Positions 17,636 to 25,976 of a DNA stretch of 50,456 nt are shown one piece after another. Position numbers and translations under genes: made by a program. The stretch spans positions 1-50,456 of IMG/VR virus record IMGVR_UViG_3300027985_000306; one strand, given 5' to 3'. The notes below the pieces were generated by a model, which saw nothing but the letters and a program-made list of their open reading frames with translations, searched no databases and was not told the DNA's origin. This DNA is from a virus. The stretch's first letter is position 1. The number at the start of each line of letters is the position of its first letter.

Positions 17636-18163
17636 TCAACCCTCGGACATAGGAGGACCAGGACGGAGAGCTTCCTCTTCCTTCTCACGGTCTCGGTTCA
17701 GTGCGTGAAAGGTGTTCCAGCCTTCAGGATACCGAGCCTCCAGCTTCCTGGAATTAGCTTCCTCAGCCGCCGAGACATCAAGACCCATCCCCTGCATGGC
17801 GCATTCAGCGAACCAAAGCACATCTCCAATCTCTTCGATTACAGAGCTGTTCAGCTGAGACTCTCCATAAGCGAAGGGATCTTCGAGATACTCCCGAAGA
17901 ATCTCCGCCAGTTCTCCAGCCTCGTCCATGATACCTAGCATACCATGCACGGTATCGCGTACTGGCCAGATACCTTGTCTTTGAACTCCCTGTGCTGGAC
18001 GTCCTGGGATGTCGTAGAACAACCGCTTCTTGATCTCCTTGATCTTCAGCGCTGCTATCTGCAACTCATATAGTGCAGAGTAGATTTCGTTCTTGGGAAT
18101 GGCTAGGTAGTTGAACTCTGTACTCTTGGTTCGAGATACAGTGTCACTGACTTGGTGTTTCAT
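17636..18163 (-). CDS. MazG-like nucleotide pyrophosphohydrolase
   Basis: This 175-residue protein has the all-alpha NTP-PPase signature: 'GIMDEAGELAEILREYLED' (an E-x-x-E-type metal site) and 'VIEEIGDVLWFAECAMQG' (E-E-x-G-D), followed by 'SRKLEARYPEG', a typical end of MazG-type domains. These enzymes hydrolyse (d)NTPs to NMP and pyrophosphate. In phages they are thought to sanitise nucleotide pools or alter (p)ppGpp-linked stress signalling. The gene is coupled to the DUF3987 ATPase by ATGA within the replication operon, which supports a nucleotide-pool role. Confidence 0.85.
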   Translation of the reverse strand: MKHQVSDTVSRTKSTEFNYLAIPKNEIYSALYELQIAALKIKEIKKRLFYDIPGRPAQGVQRQGIWPVRDTVHGMLGIMDEAGELAEILREYLEDPFAYGESQLNSSVIEEIGDVLWFAECAMQGMGLDVSAAEEANSRKLEARYPEGWNTFHALNRDREKEEEALRPGPPMSEG

Positions 18164-19383
18164 TGTAGTTTCTTCAATAAAGGGTTATTAGGAATGACTT
18201 CGACGACTGTTGTTCTACCAGTGACTAACCTCCTAGCAAACTGAAGTTGCACCATCGAATCAACAGCAGACTCGAGAGCCTTGACTGTTCCGAGATCACC
18301 GTAAAAGGCTCTAAAGATTTCATCGTATGTAGCTCTCATGTTTGGCCGAAGTACTAGCCAAGCACATATCTCGTATACAACAGGAGCTATCTGTGAGCTG
18401 CCTCGACCCATAAACGTACGAGGCATTTTAACCTCGGTTCGTTCCAGAAGGTCTATTGCTCTAAGCAATATCTCCTTTGAAATCTTCAGAGTACCATCGT
18501 CGGTTCTACAATCTTCGCTGACTGACAGGATCATACACAACTTCAAGATATGAGTCGCTCGTCGGCTGTTATATCCCGCGAAGTTGGGATCGCTGAACGG
18601 AGGAAACTTATCTTGATTCGTGTACCACTTCACCCACTCGTCTACGAACTCCTCTGTCACTAAGAACATCCCGTTCGTCGTGTAGATGTCCTCCAGATCT
18701 GCTAGTAGATCCTTCTTCAATTGCTCATCAGTGACACTTAGGAATGGGGCAGGCACTAACTTTCCCTTATCTTCCTCAAAGACGAAGATGATTCGGCTAG
18801 CGAGCCCTCCTCCGATAGCGTCTTGGGGTAGAGCATTCTGTATCAAGTGTGGTGTTGTGGCTCCGATAAGATTCACCCACACGCCTACTATCTCATCCGT
18901 TCCCATGTTCTTGGTTCGATAAGTCCAGTTGTCTCGACAGTCGAACCAATCTGTTAGGTCTGCGATAAGCTGCTTATTGTCATAGCCGAGAAACACTGTT
19001 AGTTCCTGGCTATATATCGTAAGCGATGCGTGAGTTATAATCTTGCCGTCACTGCGTTGTAGGTACTCCGTGCTGTTTTTCAGTTCTCGTATAAGCGCCT
19101 CTCTTGTTATTGCCTCGGCTGCAAGTTTGATGCCGAGTTCCCTCAGGAAGCCCGCTCCAGTACCCATAGCAGTACCTTTGCGACACTTGCCTGAGGGACC
19201 TACTAGCACAATGTACATGTTAGGATAGAACACGCCAGCGGTGCCCCACCTAAGATAGCACTTTCGTTGCAGCGCAGCGGCGATTAGAGCTACAGCTACC
19301 CACTCACGATATAAGAGAGGAGGTTCACTGTGGTCTGTGTACTTAAGGTAGCTTGTGATCCAATCATCGACGCGTCTACTCAT
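18160..19383 (-). CDS. DUF3987-type P-loop ATPase (replicative helicase-like)
   Basis: This 407-residue protein has a Walker A loop GPSGKCRKGTA at about residues 62-72 after 'FYPNMYIVLV', and a 'LTIYSQELTVFLG' segment where DUF3987 proteins carry their second acidic motif. The N-terminal 'DWITSYLKYTDHSEPPLLYR' is also typical. DUF3987 proteins are RecA/AAA-like ATPases often joined to primase domains, and they are proposed helicases in phages lacking DnaB. No primase domain is attached here and none is seen elsewhere, so priming may rely on the host or on an unrecognised protein. The C-terminus has a winged-helix-like region. ATGA overlaps occur at both ends. Confidence 0.75.
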   Translation of the reverse strand: MSRRVDDWITSYLKYTDHSEPPLLYREWVAVALIAAALQRKCYLRWGTAGVFYPNMYIVLVGPSGKCRKGTAMGTGAGFLRELGIKLAAEAITREALIRELKNSTEYLQRSDGKIITHASLTIYSQELTVFLGYDNKQLIADLTDWFDCRDNWTYRTKNMGTDEIVGVWVNLIGATTPHLIQNALPQDAIGGGLASRIIFVFEEDKGKLVPAPFLSVTDEQLKKDLLADLEDIYTTNGMFLVTEEFVDEWVKWYTNQDKFPPFSDPNFAGYNSRRATHILKLCMILSVSEDCRTDDGTLKISKEILLRAIDLLERTEVKMPRTFMGRGSSQIAPVVYEICAWLVLRPNMRATYDEIFRAFYGDLGTVKALESAVDSMVQLQFARRLVTGRTTVVEVIPNNPLLKKLQ

Positions 19384-20735
19384 ATCCTAATGTTGTCATC
19401 TTCTGTTTCTGACTCCAGTACTACTCTAACAGAGACTCCCTCCGAGAGATTATCCGTTCTGTAGGACATAACAGACGGATATATCCCGAATCTTGATGCA
19501 AACTCAGCACAAGATTCTTCGATTCCGAGTCTCAGATTCGTCAGAGCTTCTTGCATCTCAGAGACAGTAGGCGCTTCAACGGGAGGATCTGGCGGGAGTT
19601 CAACTTCAGTAAGGAGGAATCCTGTTGGGAGGACGGGTACTGGCTCTCCTGAGTCAGAATAGAACTTGTCTCCCAGGATACCACTAGGCAAAGGCTGATC
19701 GTTCCACACTCGATAGCCATATACTCCCTCGAATCCAGGCTTGTACCTAAACACGTTTCCTTCATGGAAGGGTCTGGTTGGGTTGTTGAGAACGAATCCA
19801 TACGTGTCCTTAGGTTCGTAGTCTCCTCTAGGATTAACATTGGTTTCGCATCCAAGAACGGATAGTCCCTCCATCGTCATGCTGTTCCAGGTGCCGTACA
19901 GACCGGCGGTTGACTTAGCGAGTATTCTTGAGAGGCGATTCATTCGCATAGGCTTCCGTCCGTTGAAGAACACGGCGTATCCTGAGATATGGTCGAAAAC
20001 CACACCGTCTAGGATAATACCTCCACCACCAGCAGAGTACACACCATGTTCACCATCGCCTTTGTATGCCAACTGTTTGCATAGAGTACGAAGGATGTAG
20101 CGCTCTTCGTAGAACTCATCCGTGTCCTCAATATCCGGCCCCTCAACCGAATCCCGAGGAGGGATTAGTCCTGTCATTCCGGCTTGCGCTACGGCCTCAT
20201 GGATGTCAAAGGCTAGCTCACCTGCGTTTAGGATGAGCCCGACAGGAACTCGGGCAATGATCTCCCAAACAGGGTCTTCTGGATATGGGTCAACTCCGCA
20301 GTATCGGAACGCGCCCCGCAAGAGAGTAATGTCTCCCTCAGAAGTAGCAAGCTCCTGCATCCCTCCCATGATCTGACTACTGATGGTGAAGTCTTCCCAG
20401 TAGAAACGACTATCAACCCAGAGCGAAGCCATTAATAGACCTGGCCCTATGAACCTCATATTAGGTCCGAGTTTGATCGTTCGATACTGACGAGTACCGG
20501 GCTGGAACTTGTCTGTCCAGTTGCGGATGCCTAGATCTACCACAGCTTCGTCATCCCAATGCACCTCGTATACTTTACCGTCTGGAGCGCCAGGATGATT
20601 AAAGCCGTAGACGCCTTGAGCTTCTCCATATATTCCCCTGTTGATATGGAGCGTGTCGATGTCCTGAGTGCCTAGCTTGTAGAACGCGTCCTTCAAGTTG
20701 AAAGGCCCGTCAGGATAGATTTCTAGTATAGCCAT
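19380..20735 (-). CDS. Right-handed beta-helix-like (tailspike/pectate-lyase-like) protein
   Basis: This 451-residue protein has the rhythm of a parallel beta-helix: repeated short hydrophobic strands and turns such as 'IKLGPNMRFIGPGLLMASLW', 'SEGDITLLRGAFRYCGVDPY', 'VYSAGGGGIILDGVVFDHIS' and 'GTWNSMTMEGLSVLGCETNV'. The start ('FNLKDAFYKLGTQDIDTLHI') resembles the head of pectate-lyase-like proteins, and an acidic C-terminal helix follows a Pro-rich linker (about residue 385). Such folds usually form tailspikes or polysaccharide-degrading enzymes. Here the gene sits between polymerase and ATPase in the early replication operon, coupled by ATGA to the latter, which is out of place for a virion protein. 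Fold assignment is by eye. Confidence 0.6.
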   Translation of the reverse strand: MAILEIYPDGPFNLKDAFYKLGTQDIDTLHINRGIYGEAQGVYGFNHPGAPDGKVYEVHWDDEAVVDLGIRNWTDKFQPGTRQYRTIKLGPNMRFIGPGLLMASLWVDSRFYWEDFTISSQIMGGMQELATSEGDITLLRGAFRYCGVDPYPEDPVWEIIARVPVGLILNAGELAFDIHEAVAQAGMTGLIPPRDSVEGPDIEDTDEFYEERYILRTLCKQLAYKGDGEHGVYSAGGGGIILDGVVFDHISGYAVFFNGRKPMRMNRLSRILAKSTAGLYGTWNSMTMEGLSVLGCETNVNPRGDYEPKDTYGFVLNNPTRPFHEGNVFRYKPGFEGVYGYRVWNDQPLPSGILGDKFYSDSGEPVPVLPTGFLLTEVELPPDPPVEAPTVSEMQEALTNLRLGIEESCAEFASRFGIYPSVMSYRTDNLSEGVSVRVVLESETEDDNIRI

Positions 20736-20736
20736 G

Positions 20737-23211
20737 TCAGTCTCCTGTTGTGAGTTGGTGATATGCCGACTCTAGCATCTGTGCTACAGCTTGTCGTCGG
20801 CCATGAGTGATGGTATGTTTGAACTCCACGCCGTCTTTCAGATTCTTAGCATGTATGCTGAAGTCTACTGGAATCACGAAGCGTCTCCCTTTCCACTCCA
20901 GCGGAGTTTCTAAGCTAGACTTTATCAGGTCAAGCAGGAATGCTTGATCTAACCAGGGCACGCTTAGTGGAATCTGAAAGGCTATAGAGTCGTGGACTTG
21001 AGCGAGAAGTTCTACAGACTTCATCGCAGGGTCGTTATACACATAGGCTAATCCTCGTTCGTTGATGATGTCTGCGACAGTTGATTGAGGAATGAAGGCG
21101 TAGGCCTCTTTGAAGAGAGTATCACCCCACCTGTCAGTAAAGGTGTACTTTCTACCAAAGAGATTCGTGACCACCATACCTTGTCTAAGTTCCTCTTGGA
21201 CGGCTCGATGGTACTTAGCCACCCCAGGGTATGCTCGGTGGTACTGGTCATGAATCCACTTGGCGTCGCGTTCGCTAATTTCGAGGTGGAGCGCAAAGGA
21301 TTTGTAACCGAGTCCATAGTTCAATCCGTGGTTTGCACGTTTGCCCCAATAGCGATGAGTGAATCGTCCTCCACCAAGGTCGCTCTTCACGTCGTTGTTG
21401 TTCATGTCGATAATCTCCTCGACGGGGATACCGAAGATGAGACTAGCCGTCTTACTGTGGATGTCAACCCCGTTCTCGAAAGCATCAATCATCGACACGT
21501 CAGGACCAAGATAGGCAACGACTCTGTTCTCCGCTTGGCTTAGGTCCAGGTTATACGCAACATAACCTTCGTCTGGTAGCATGAACTTCTTCATTATCGG
21601 AGGCTGATTCTGAATATTAGCTCCAGTCCCGAAGATAGTTTTGCTACTAGACAGTCGACCCGTTCTCGCTCCAACAGGGTTGATGCTACTTCTAAGCCTT
21701 CCGTCGTCATCCAACTTCATGGAGAAGTAAGTACCCTCCAGTTTAGCAAGGGTTCGATGTTCAAGAACAAGCTGCGCTACCTTATCTCCCTTTCCCGATA
21801 GCCTCTTAAGCGCTTTCTCGTTCGTTGTTACCTTACCTTGATCTTTGTATGGAGGATACTTCTTCTTTGTGTAGAAGTAATCCTTCAACTGAGTTGGGCT
21901 TCTAGGATTCAATTCGTATCCGGCAGTGATGTTTATCTGCTTTTCCAATTCCGCTAGATGCAACTTTGCAGCAGAAGCCTGCTTCTTCAAGCCGTCAACA
22001 TCCATACGAATGCCCCGCTCAGTCATAAAGAGAAGCGGAGCAAGTAGCGAAGCCTGACGCTTGTAGGTCTTGTAGTTACCTTGTGTCTTTAACTCAGCTA
22101 CTTGTTTGGGGAAGGCTTCCATTAGAACAATGCTATCAAGTGCATTGTATCGCCAGAAGCGCATTTGCCAATCTGCACCTACTGACGTGAAGCCTTTGAT
22201 CTGGTCCTTAATTACGCTCTTACCCTCGTCCTTGTAATACGGGATGTCAGTATACAGACTGGTGATGAACGCAAGACCTTTTGAGAAGTCTGGATAGAGA
22301 ATAGCTTGCGCTATCATTGTATCCTGTACGTTGTTGGTTAGCACTGCATATTCACGCAATAGAAACGAAGTATCGAACATCGCATTTTGAGCGATCTTCT
22401 CTATCCTCTCATTGCCGAGTATATCTGCTATCCGTTTCCAAACCTCTCGCTCTTGTTCGATTGTGAAGTACTCCCTCCCGTCGTTAATGAAAGGGATAGA
22501 TATAACATCCTTGTCACTGTAAGCGAAGCTAATGCAAGTCACAAAACCTTTGCTAACTTCGATGTCGAAAGCTACACGTTGCGCGTTCCAGCAAGCGCTT
22601 AGGTAGTCAATACACTCCTCGAATGTTGGCTTCAGTATATACCTTCGATCATCGACAGGGAGATCGGGTGACATTGACTGTTGCTTGGCTCTACGAAGAT
22701 CAAATGCGATCAAGTGCCGCCAACTGTACTGGCGCAGCGCAGCCGCCGGATGTATGATCGGTATGACCTTTACTCCAGGCACAAGACTCGATTCCATCAC
22801 AGAACCACGCCACTTTGTTATTCCTTGCTCTCCGGTCAAGGCGTACAAAGCAGCATTGCCTACGGCGATGATTACATTAGGTCGCACTGTCTCTATCTCT
22901 GTCTTCAGCAAGTCGATGTATTGCCGAGCAGCTTTTGAGATCACGACTTTATTGCCTAGCCGTATAAAGACGTTAAGGTTGTTATTAGGTGGACGTTCTT
23001 TGATTACGTTGGTAATGTAGCAGACCTGTCGTAGGATCCCTGCTTTTACCAACAATCTGTCGAGTAGCTTCCCACTAACTCCGACAAAGGGCTGCTTCAT
23101 GCGAGCCTCAGTTTCGCCGGGTGCTTCACCGACGATCATGATCTCAGCATTTTCAGGGCCTATCGCTGGAACTATGTTGTGCGGAAGATTCTCCGTTGCT
23201 ATTGCGCTCAT
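20737..23211 (-). CDS. Fusion of family-4-like uracil-DNA glycosylase, 3'-5' exonuclease and DNA polymerase A
   Basis: This 824-residue protein has three parts. Residues 1-175: UDG with GEAPG (28-32), 'PFVGVSGKLLDRLL' and HPA (154-156). The iron-sulfur cysteines usual in family 4 are missing; for example 'NVIKERPP' has Glu where Cys is usual. Residues 212-370: DEDD-type exonuclease with D216/E218, D280 and Y355-x3-D359. Residues 390-824: family A polymerase with motif A 'LDLSQAENRVVAYL' (D557), motif B R620-x3-K624-x3-H628-x3-Y632, and motif C 'QVHDSIAFQIP' (D741). All catalytic aspartates are present, so it should be an active proofreading replicase. The residue equivalent to E. coli F762 is His628. 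It starts at 23211 with no Shine-Dalgarno sequence. Confidence 0.92.
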   Translation of the reverse strand: MSAIATENLPHNIVPAIGPENAEIMIVGEAPGETEARMKQPFVGVSGKLLDRLLVKAGILRQVCYITNVIKERPPNNNLNVFIRLGNKVVISKAARQYIDLLKTEIETVRPNVIIAVGNAALYALTGEQGITKWRGSVMESSLVPGVKVIPIIHPAAALRQYSWRHLIAFDLRRAKQQSMSPDLPVDDRRYILKPTFEECIDYLSACWNAQRVAFDIEVSKGFVTCISFAYSDKDVISIPFINDGREYFTIEQEREVWKRIADILGNERIEKIAQNAMFDTSFLLREYAVLTNNVQDTMIAQAILYPDFSKGLAFITSLYTDIPYYKDEGKSVIKDQIKGFTSVGADWQMRFWRYNALDSIVLMEAFPKQVAELKTQGNYKTYKRQASLLAPLLFMTERGIRMDVDGLKKQASAAKLHLAELEKQINITAGYELNPRSPTQLKDYFYTKKKYPPYKDQGKVTTNEKALKRLSGKGDKVAQLVLEHRTLAKLEGTYFSMKLDDDGRLRSSINPVGARTGRLSSSKTIFGTGANIQNQPPIMKKFMLPDEGYVAYNLDLSQAENRVVAYLGPDVSMIDAFENGVDIHSKTASLIFGIPVEEIIDMNNNDVKSDLGGGRFTHRYWGKRANHGLNYGLGYKSFALHLEISERDAKWIHDQYHRAYPGVAKYHRAVQEELRQGMVVTNLFGRKYTFTDRWGDTLFKEAYAFIPQSTVADIINERGLAYVYNDPAMKSVELLAQVHDSIAFQIPLSVPWLDQAFLLDLIKSSLETPLEWKGRRFVIPVDFSIHAKNLKDGVEFKHTITHGRRQAVAQMLESAYHQLTTGD

Positions 23212-23350
23212 TTTGTTTGCGGCTAAAGTTGAAGATTCGCTCCAGCATCTCGTGATACTCTTCTACTGGCATCTGAGATAGAGCATCTAGTTCCATGTTG
23301 GCTGACTCTGGTGAGAAGAGCCCCTCCAACCACTCTAAGAATCGTTTCAT
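23153..23350 (-). CDS. Small hypothetical protein overlapping the polymerase start
   Basis: This 65-residue reading frame starts at the ATG at 23350, overlapping the stop of the 47-residue membrane protein as ATGA. It opens 'MKRFLEWLEGLFSPESANME', with an amphipathic helix. The last 19 codons overlap the beginning of the polymerase gene in another frame. The coupled start favours a real gene; the long overlap argues some caution. Confidence 0.5.
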   Translation of the reverse strand: MKRFLEWLEGLFSPESANMELDALSQMPVEEYHEMLERIFNFSRKQNERNSNGESSAQHSSSDRP

Positions 23351-23490
23351 GTTATCGTGTATATGGCTATGTAGAGCGCGCCTATGAAGCACGCTGCTAC
23401 AAAGAGTATCATCAGGATCAGAATGAGACAGTTACCTCTTGAGAAGAGGTTGTCGTCGTCAGGGAAGTACTTAGTCGTCGGTTCTTTCAT
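23347..23490 (-). CDS. 47-residue single-pass membrane protein
   Basis: A short gene on the minus strand encodes MKEPTTKYFPDDDNLFSRGN followed by a hydrophobic segment (residues 21-45, 'CLILILMILFVAACFIGALY' and on). It has a clear Shine-Dalgarno site (GGAGGT, 9 bases upstream of ATG). The start lies inside the end of the upstream gene, and the stop TGA overlaps the next ATG. One transmembrane helix with a short cytoplasmic or periplasmic N-terminus is predicted. It could be a holin-like or membrane-anchoring factor, but nothing specific can be claimed. Confidence 0.7.
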   Translation of the reverse strand: MKEPTTKYFPDDDNLFSRGNCLILILMILFVAACFIGALYIAIYTIT

Positions 23491-23758
23491 CGTCGTATAC
23501 CTCCGTGTGGCTTACAAAAGTGGTCGCCACTAACTCCATTTCCGTAGAATCTGGAGTCAGTACGATAGGTTCGTCGAGATCGAAGTCTCGTTGTCCTGGC
23601 CCGGTTGTGACTCGAATGCCGTTTATATGAACGTGGTCTTCTGCTACCTGATAATACCGAGCCTTAACGATGACTCGAACATCCCAGATCACGCCATAAG
23701 GTGCAGGCTTTCCGTCTATCAAAGGCAGGATGTCGATGGTCGGATCACTTTGTTCCAT
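23471..23758 (-). CDS. Hypothetical protein
   Basis: This 95-residue acidic protein ('MEQSDPTIDILPLIDGKPAP...') contains beta-prone segments ('GVIWDVRVIVKARYYQVAED') and 'HINGIRVTTGPGQRDFDLDE', ending in an acidic tail. It lies 12 bases downstream of the ParB-methyltransferase gene. No family is recognised. Confidence 0.7.
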   Translation of the reverse strand: MEQSDPTIDILPLIDGKPAPYGVIWDVRVIVKARYYQVAEDHVHINGIRVTTGPGQRDFDLDEPIVLTPDSTEMELVATTFVSHTEVYDDERTDD

Positions 23759-23770
23759 TATCTTACATAG

Positions 23771-25156
23771 TTAATATGACTTCCACGAACCATAAGATTC
23801 GCTAGTCACGCGGTGAATAAAGGCGTTGCGATACTTCTCTTCGAGATCCCACCCGAAAGCAGGAAGACCCAACTTGGCTGCCGCCAGCATTGTGTTACCA
23901 CTACCAGCGAACGGAACCATGACTGTCGAAGACTCTCTCGCAAACGTGTTGATGATGTCCTGCATCATCTCAATAGGCCGTTCGGTCGGATGTATCTTCT
24001 TCGTGCTGTGCACTGGAGAATAATCAAAGACATTGATCCGTCCTTGCTTATTCATTCCAGGAGAACCTTTGCGAGCATAGAAGAAGAACTCTGCCGCATT
24101 GCCGAGATACTTATCCGGATGATGAGTCTGACCTGTTCTCTTAGTCCACACTCCTGGAATACGTTTCATCTCAAAGCCTGCTTCGACGATCCAGTCTGCT
24201 AGAGGCTGGAACCAGGGCTCAGGCCCGAACCAGCATACTAGCCATGAGTGCGAAGACATCACGCGATAGCATTCCGCTAAGGTTTTTCGCATGAAGTCTT
24301 CATAGAATGTAGGTTTGATCTCATTATACTTCGACGTATCCGCTTTCTTCTTCTGGCCATGCAGATCAATCGCGTAAGGAGGATCAAGTTCGACGAAGTT
24401 GACAATCCCGTCAGTCACCTTTCCAACACCATCGAAGAAGTTACCTAGCTGGTACGAAGCTATGAGCGCATCGCCCTTCTTCAGCTTAGGTTGGACATCA
24501 CTCTTCATCTTCTGGCGGCGAGCAACTTCCTTCAACGCCTCACGCTTGATTTCCTCTTCTCGCAATCTAGCCGCATCGGCCTTGGTCTTTACCTTTGAAA
24601 GCAGATCAGGATTCTCTTGTAGGAATTGATGCAGCTGCACATCTCGGCTCAGTGTCGCAGCGCTGACTCCAAGCTGATCTGCTACATCACGCAAGGAAAC
24701 TCCCGACGCGTCTGGAGCCGTGCTGATCTTCTCTCCATACTGCTCTTGCATCAGCCGAAGGATCTCTGCTCGTGCAGCTAACTCTTCTGGCGGAGACAGC
24801 CTCTTTCTGTTCAAGTTCTCATGAAGCTCCAGCGTTCGGATCTCCATAGCGGTGAGCGTATGCTCAAAGATCAGCGCGGGTATTTGCTTCAGCTGAATAG
24901 ACAGCGCAGCCATTGTTCGCCGTCCACCAGCTATAAGCAAATACGGCTGCCTAGGATCTTTAGGCTCCATCGACTTCAGTTCAGCTTCGTCAAGAGCTGA
25001 CTTCAGAACTATAGCAATGGGAGAGATCATCCCATTCACTTTCATATCATCAGCCAGCTCTTCGATGCCTACATAGTCTCCCCGCATTCGCTTGCCTAGA
25101 TCAATCTTCAGCGGGTCTATGAAGTCCATCTTTTTATTAAGGACAGTTTCTCTCAT
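23771..25156 (-). CDS. ParB-like domain fused to an adenine/N4-cytosine DNA methyltransferase
   Basis: This 461-residue protein has, in order: a ParB/Srx-type domain (about 10-120) with 'LLIAGGRRTMAAL' and the ParB box 'HENLNRKRLSPPEE'; a helix-turn-helix (155-172, 'DVADQLGVSAATLSRDV'); a charged linker (185-228); and a methyltransferase (229-461) with catalytic DPPY at 258-261 and AdoMet-binding FAGSGNT at 416-422. Catalytic motif before AdoMet motif is the beta-class order. It probably methylates phage DNA at sites recognised via the N-terminal DNA-binding part, protecting it from restriction or marking it for replication or packaging. No cognate restriction gene is nearby. It is coupled (ATGA) to the upstream gene. 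Confidence 0.88.
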   Translation of the reverse strand: MRETVLNKKMDFIDPLKIDLGKRMRGDYVGIEELADDMKVNGMISPIAIVLKSALDEAELKSMEPKDPRQPYLLIAGGRRTMAALSIQLKQIPALIFEHTLTAMEIRTLELHENLNRKRLSPPEELAARAEILRLMQEQYGEKISTAPDASGVSLRDVADQLGVSAATLSRDVQLHQFLQENPDLLSKVKTKADAARLREEEIKREALKEVARRQKMKSDVQPKLKKGDALIASYQLGNFFDGVGKVTDGIVNFVELDPPYAIDLHGQKKKADTSKYNEIKPTFYEDFMRKTLAECYRVMSSHSWLVCWFGPEPWFQPLADWIVEAGFEMKRIPGVWTKRTGQTHHPDKYLGNAAEFFFYARKGSPGMNKQGRINVFDYSPVHSTKKIHPTERPIEMMQDIINTFARESSTVMVPFAGSGNTMLAAAKLGLPAFGWDLEEKYRNAFIHRVTSESYGSWKSY

Positions 25157-25656
25157 TTACTCTCTCCAAGTTGTCTAAGAAGTTCCAGGCGTACTTCCGG
25201 GGGAAGAGCCTTCAGTTGTTCCAGTGTATCAGCTGCATGACTCTTCTTCGGCTTAGCTGAGACAGCTCTCTTCTTAACTGTCTCAGCTGTATCGCGTCTT
25301 AGCTGACGCTTTCCTCGAATAATCTCATCGAGTTCTTCGTCAGTTAGATCTCTAAGAGTCTTGCGAATATCGTCAATGTGAGCCATATCCATTCTCCTTG
25401 TAGCGGCGAACGACAGGATGCTTCCAGACGTCCGGTATCCCGGCTGTCGGCTTTCGTATCCTATTGCTACAGAGTTCGCCTTGGTGTTGGGGAAATGAGT
25501 TGCCAACTGTCGCACTGTCGTAGTCCGTCCTAGGTACTCCTTGGTACCAGCGAACTGCACGATAATGGGCTCGTCAGCATACTCACCTAATTGTTCGAGG
25601 CAGTCAGCCAAGGTTGACTGTGGGCCTAGCGTAGTGCTAATCTGAGTCGTCAGCAT
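25153..25656 (-). CDS. Hypothetical protein coupled to the ParB-methyltransferase
   Basis: This 167-residue protein has an N-terminal alpha/beta part ('LADCLEQLGEYADEPIIVQF', then 'GTKEYLGRTTTVRQLATHFP') and a C-terminal helical, basic part ('RKTLRDLTDEELDEIIRGKR' and a 'KKRAVSAKPKKS' linker). It overlaps the methyltransferase start (ATGA) and the preceding gene's end by 20 bases. Consistent pairing suggests a partner in DNA binding, but no family is recognised. Confidence 0.7.
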   Translation of the reverse strand: MLTTQISTTLGPQSTLADCLEQLGEYADEPIIVQFAGTKEYLGRTTTVRQLATHFPNTKANSVAIGYESRQPGYRTSGSILSFAATRRMDMAHIDDIRKTLRDLTDEELDEIIRGKRQLRRDTAETVKKRAVSAKPKKSHAADTLEQLKALPPEVRLELLRQLGESK

Positions 25657-25891
25657 CTCCTGTATCCAAAGCCATTAGATCCAACAAACCTACTCTACGA
25701 GAGAGTAGCGCTCCGAGGAATAGATCAGCTTGTGGGTGCAAGAGTACACGGATCAGATCATCAACGATTACAGAGAACACGGCCTTTTGCAGGCCATGAA
25801 CTTGACCGAGCGTAGCGTCCAGCGCGGCCTTTTGTTCCTCTGTTAGTTCTACGCTAAGCCGTGGTGCATACTTGCGTTTGCTCGTAGACAT
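25637..25891 (-). CDS. Small putative DNA-binding protein
   Basis: This 84-residue protein has a basic start ('MSTSKRKYAPRLSVELTEEQ', resembling the strand of ribbon-helix-helix regulators) followed by two helices ('LQKAVFSVIVDDLIRVLL' and 'LFLGALLSRRVGLLDLMAL') and an acidic tail. It is the first gene after the terminator at 25912-25949 and leads the replication operon, a position suited to a regulator. The DNA-binding role is inference. Confidence 0.6.
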   Translation of the reverse strand: MSTSKRKYAPRLSVELTEEQKAALDATLGQVHGLQKAVFSVIVDDLIRVLLHPQADLFLGALLSRRVGLLDLMALDTGDADDSD

Positions 25892-25911
25892 AGCTGTTTC
25901 TGGTTAAAGCC

Positions 25912-25949
25912 AAAAAAGGGGTGAGGACATTGACTGCCCCCACCCCTTT
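25912..25949 (-). terminator. Rho-independent terminator (- strand)
   Basis: Perfect 9-bp arms AAAGGGGTG / CACCCCTTT (25915-25923 and 25941-25949), followed on the - strand by a run of six T (25917-25912). It lies just downstream of the SSB-like gene and separates the recombination and replication modules. Confidence 0.85.
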
Positions 25950-25976
25950 AGGTGGCTAGGCTATGCGGGATGTAGC

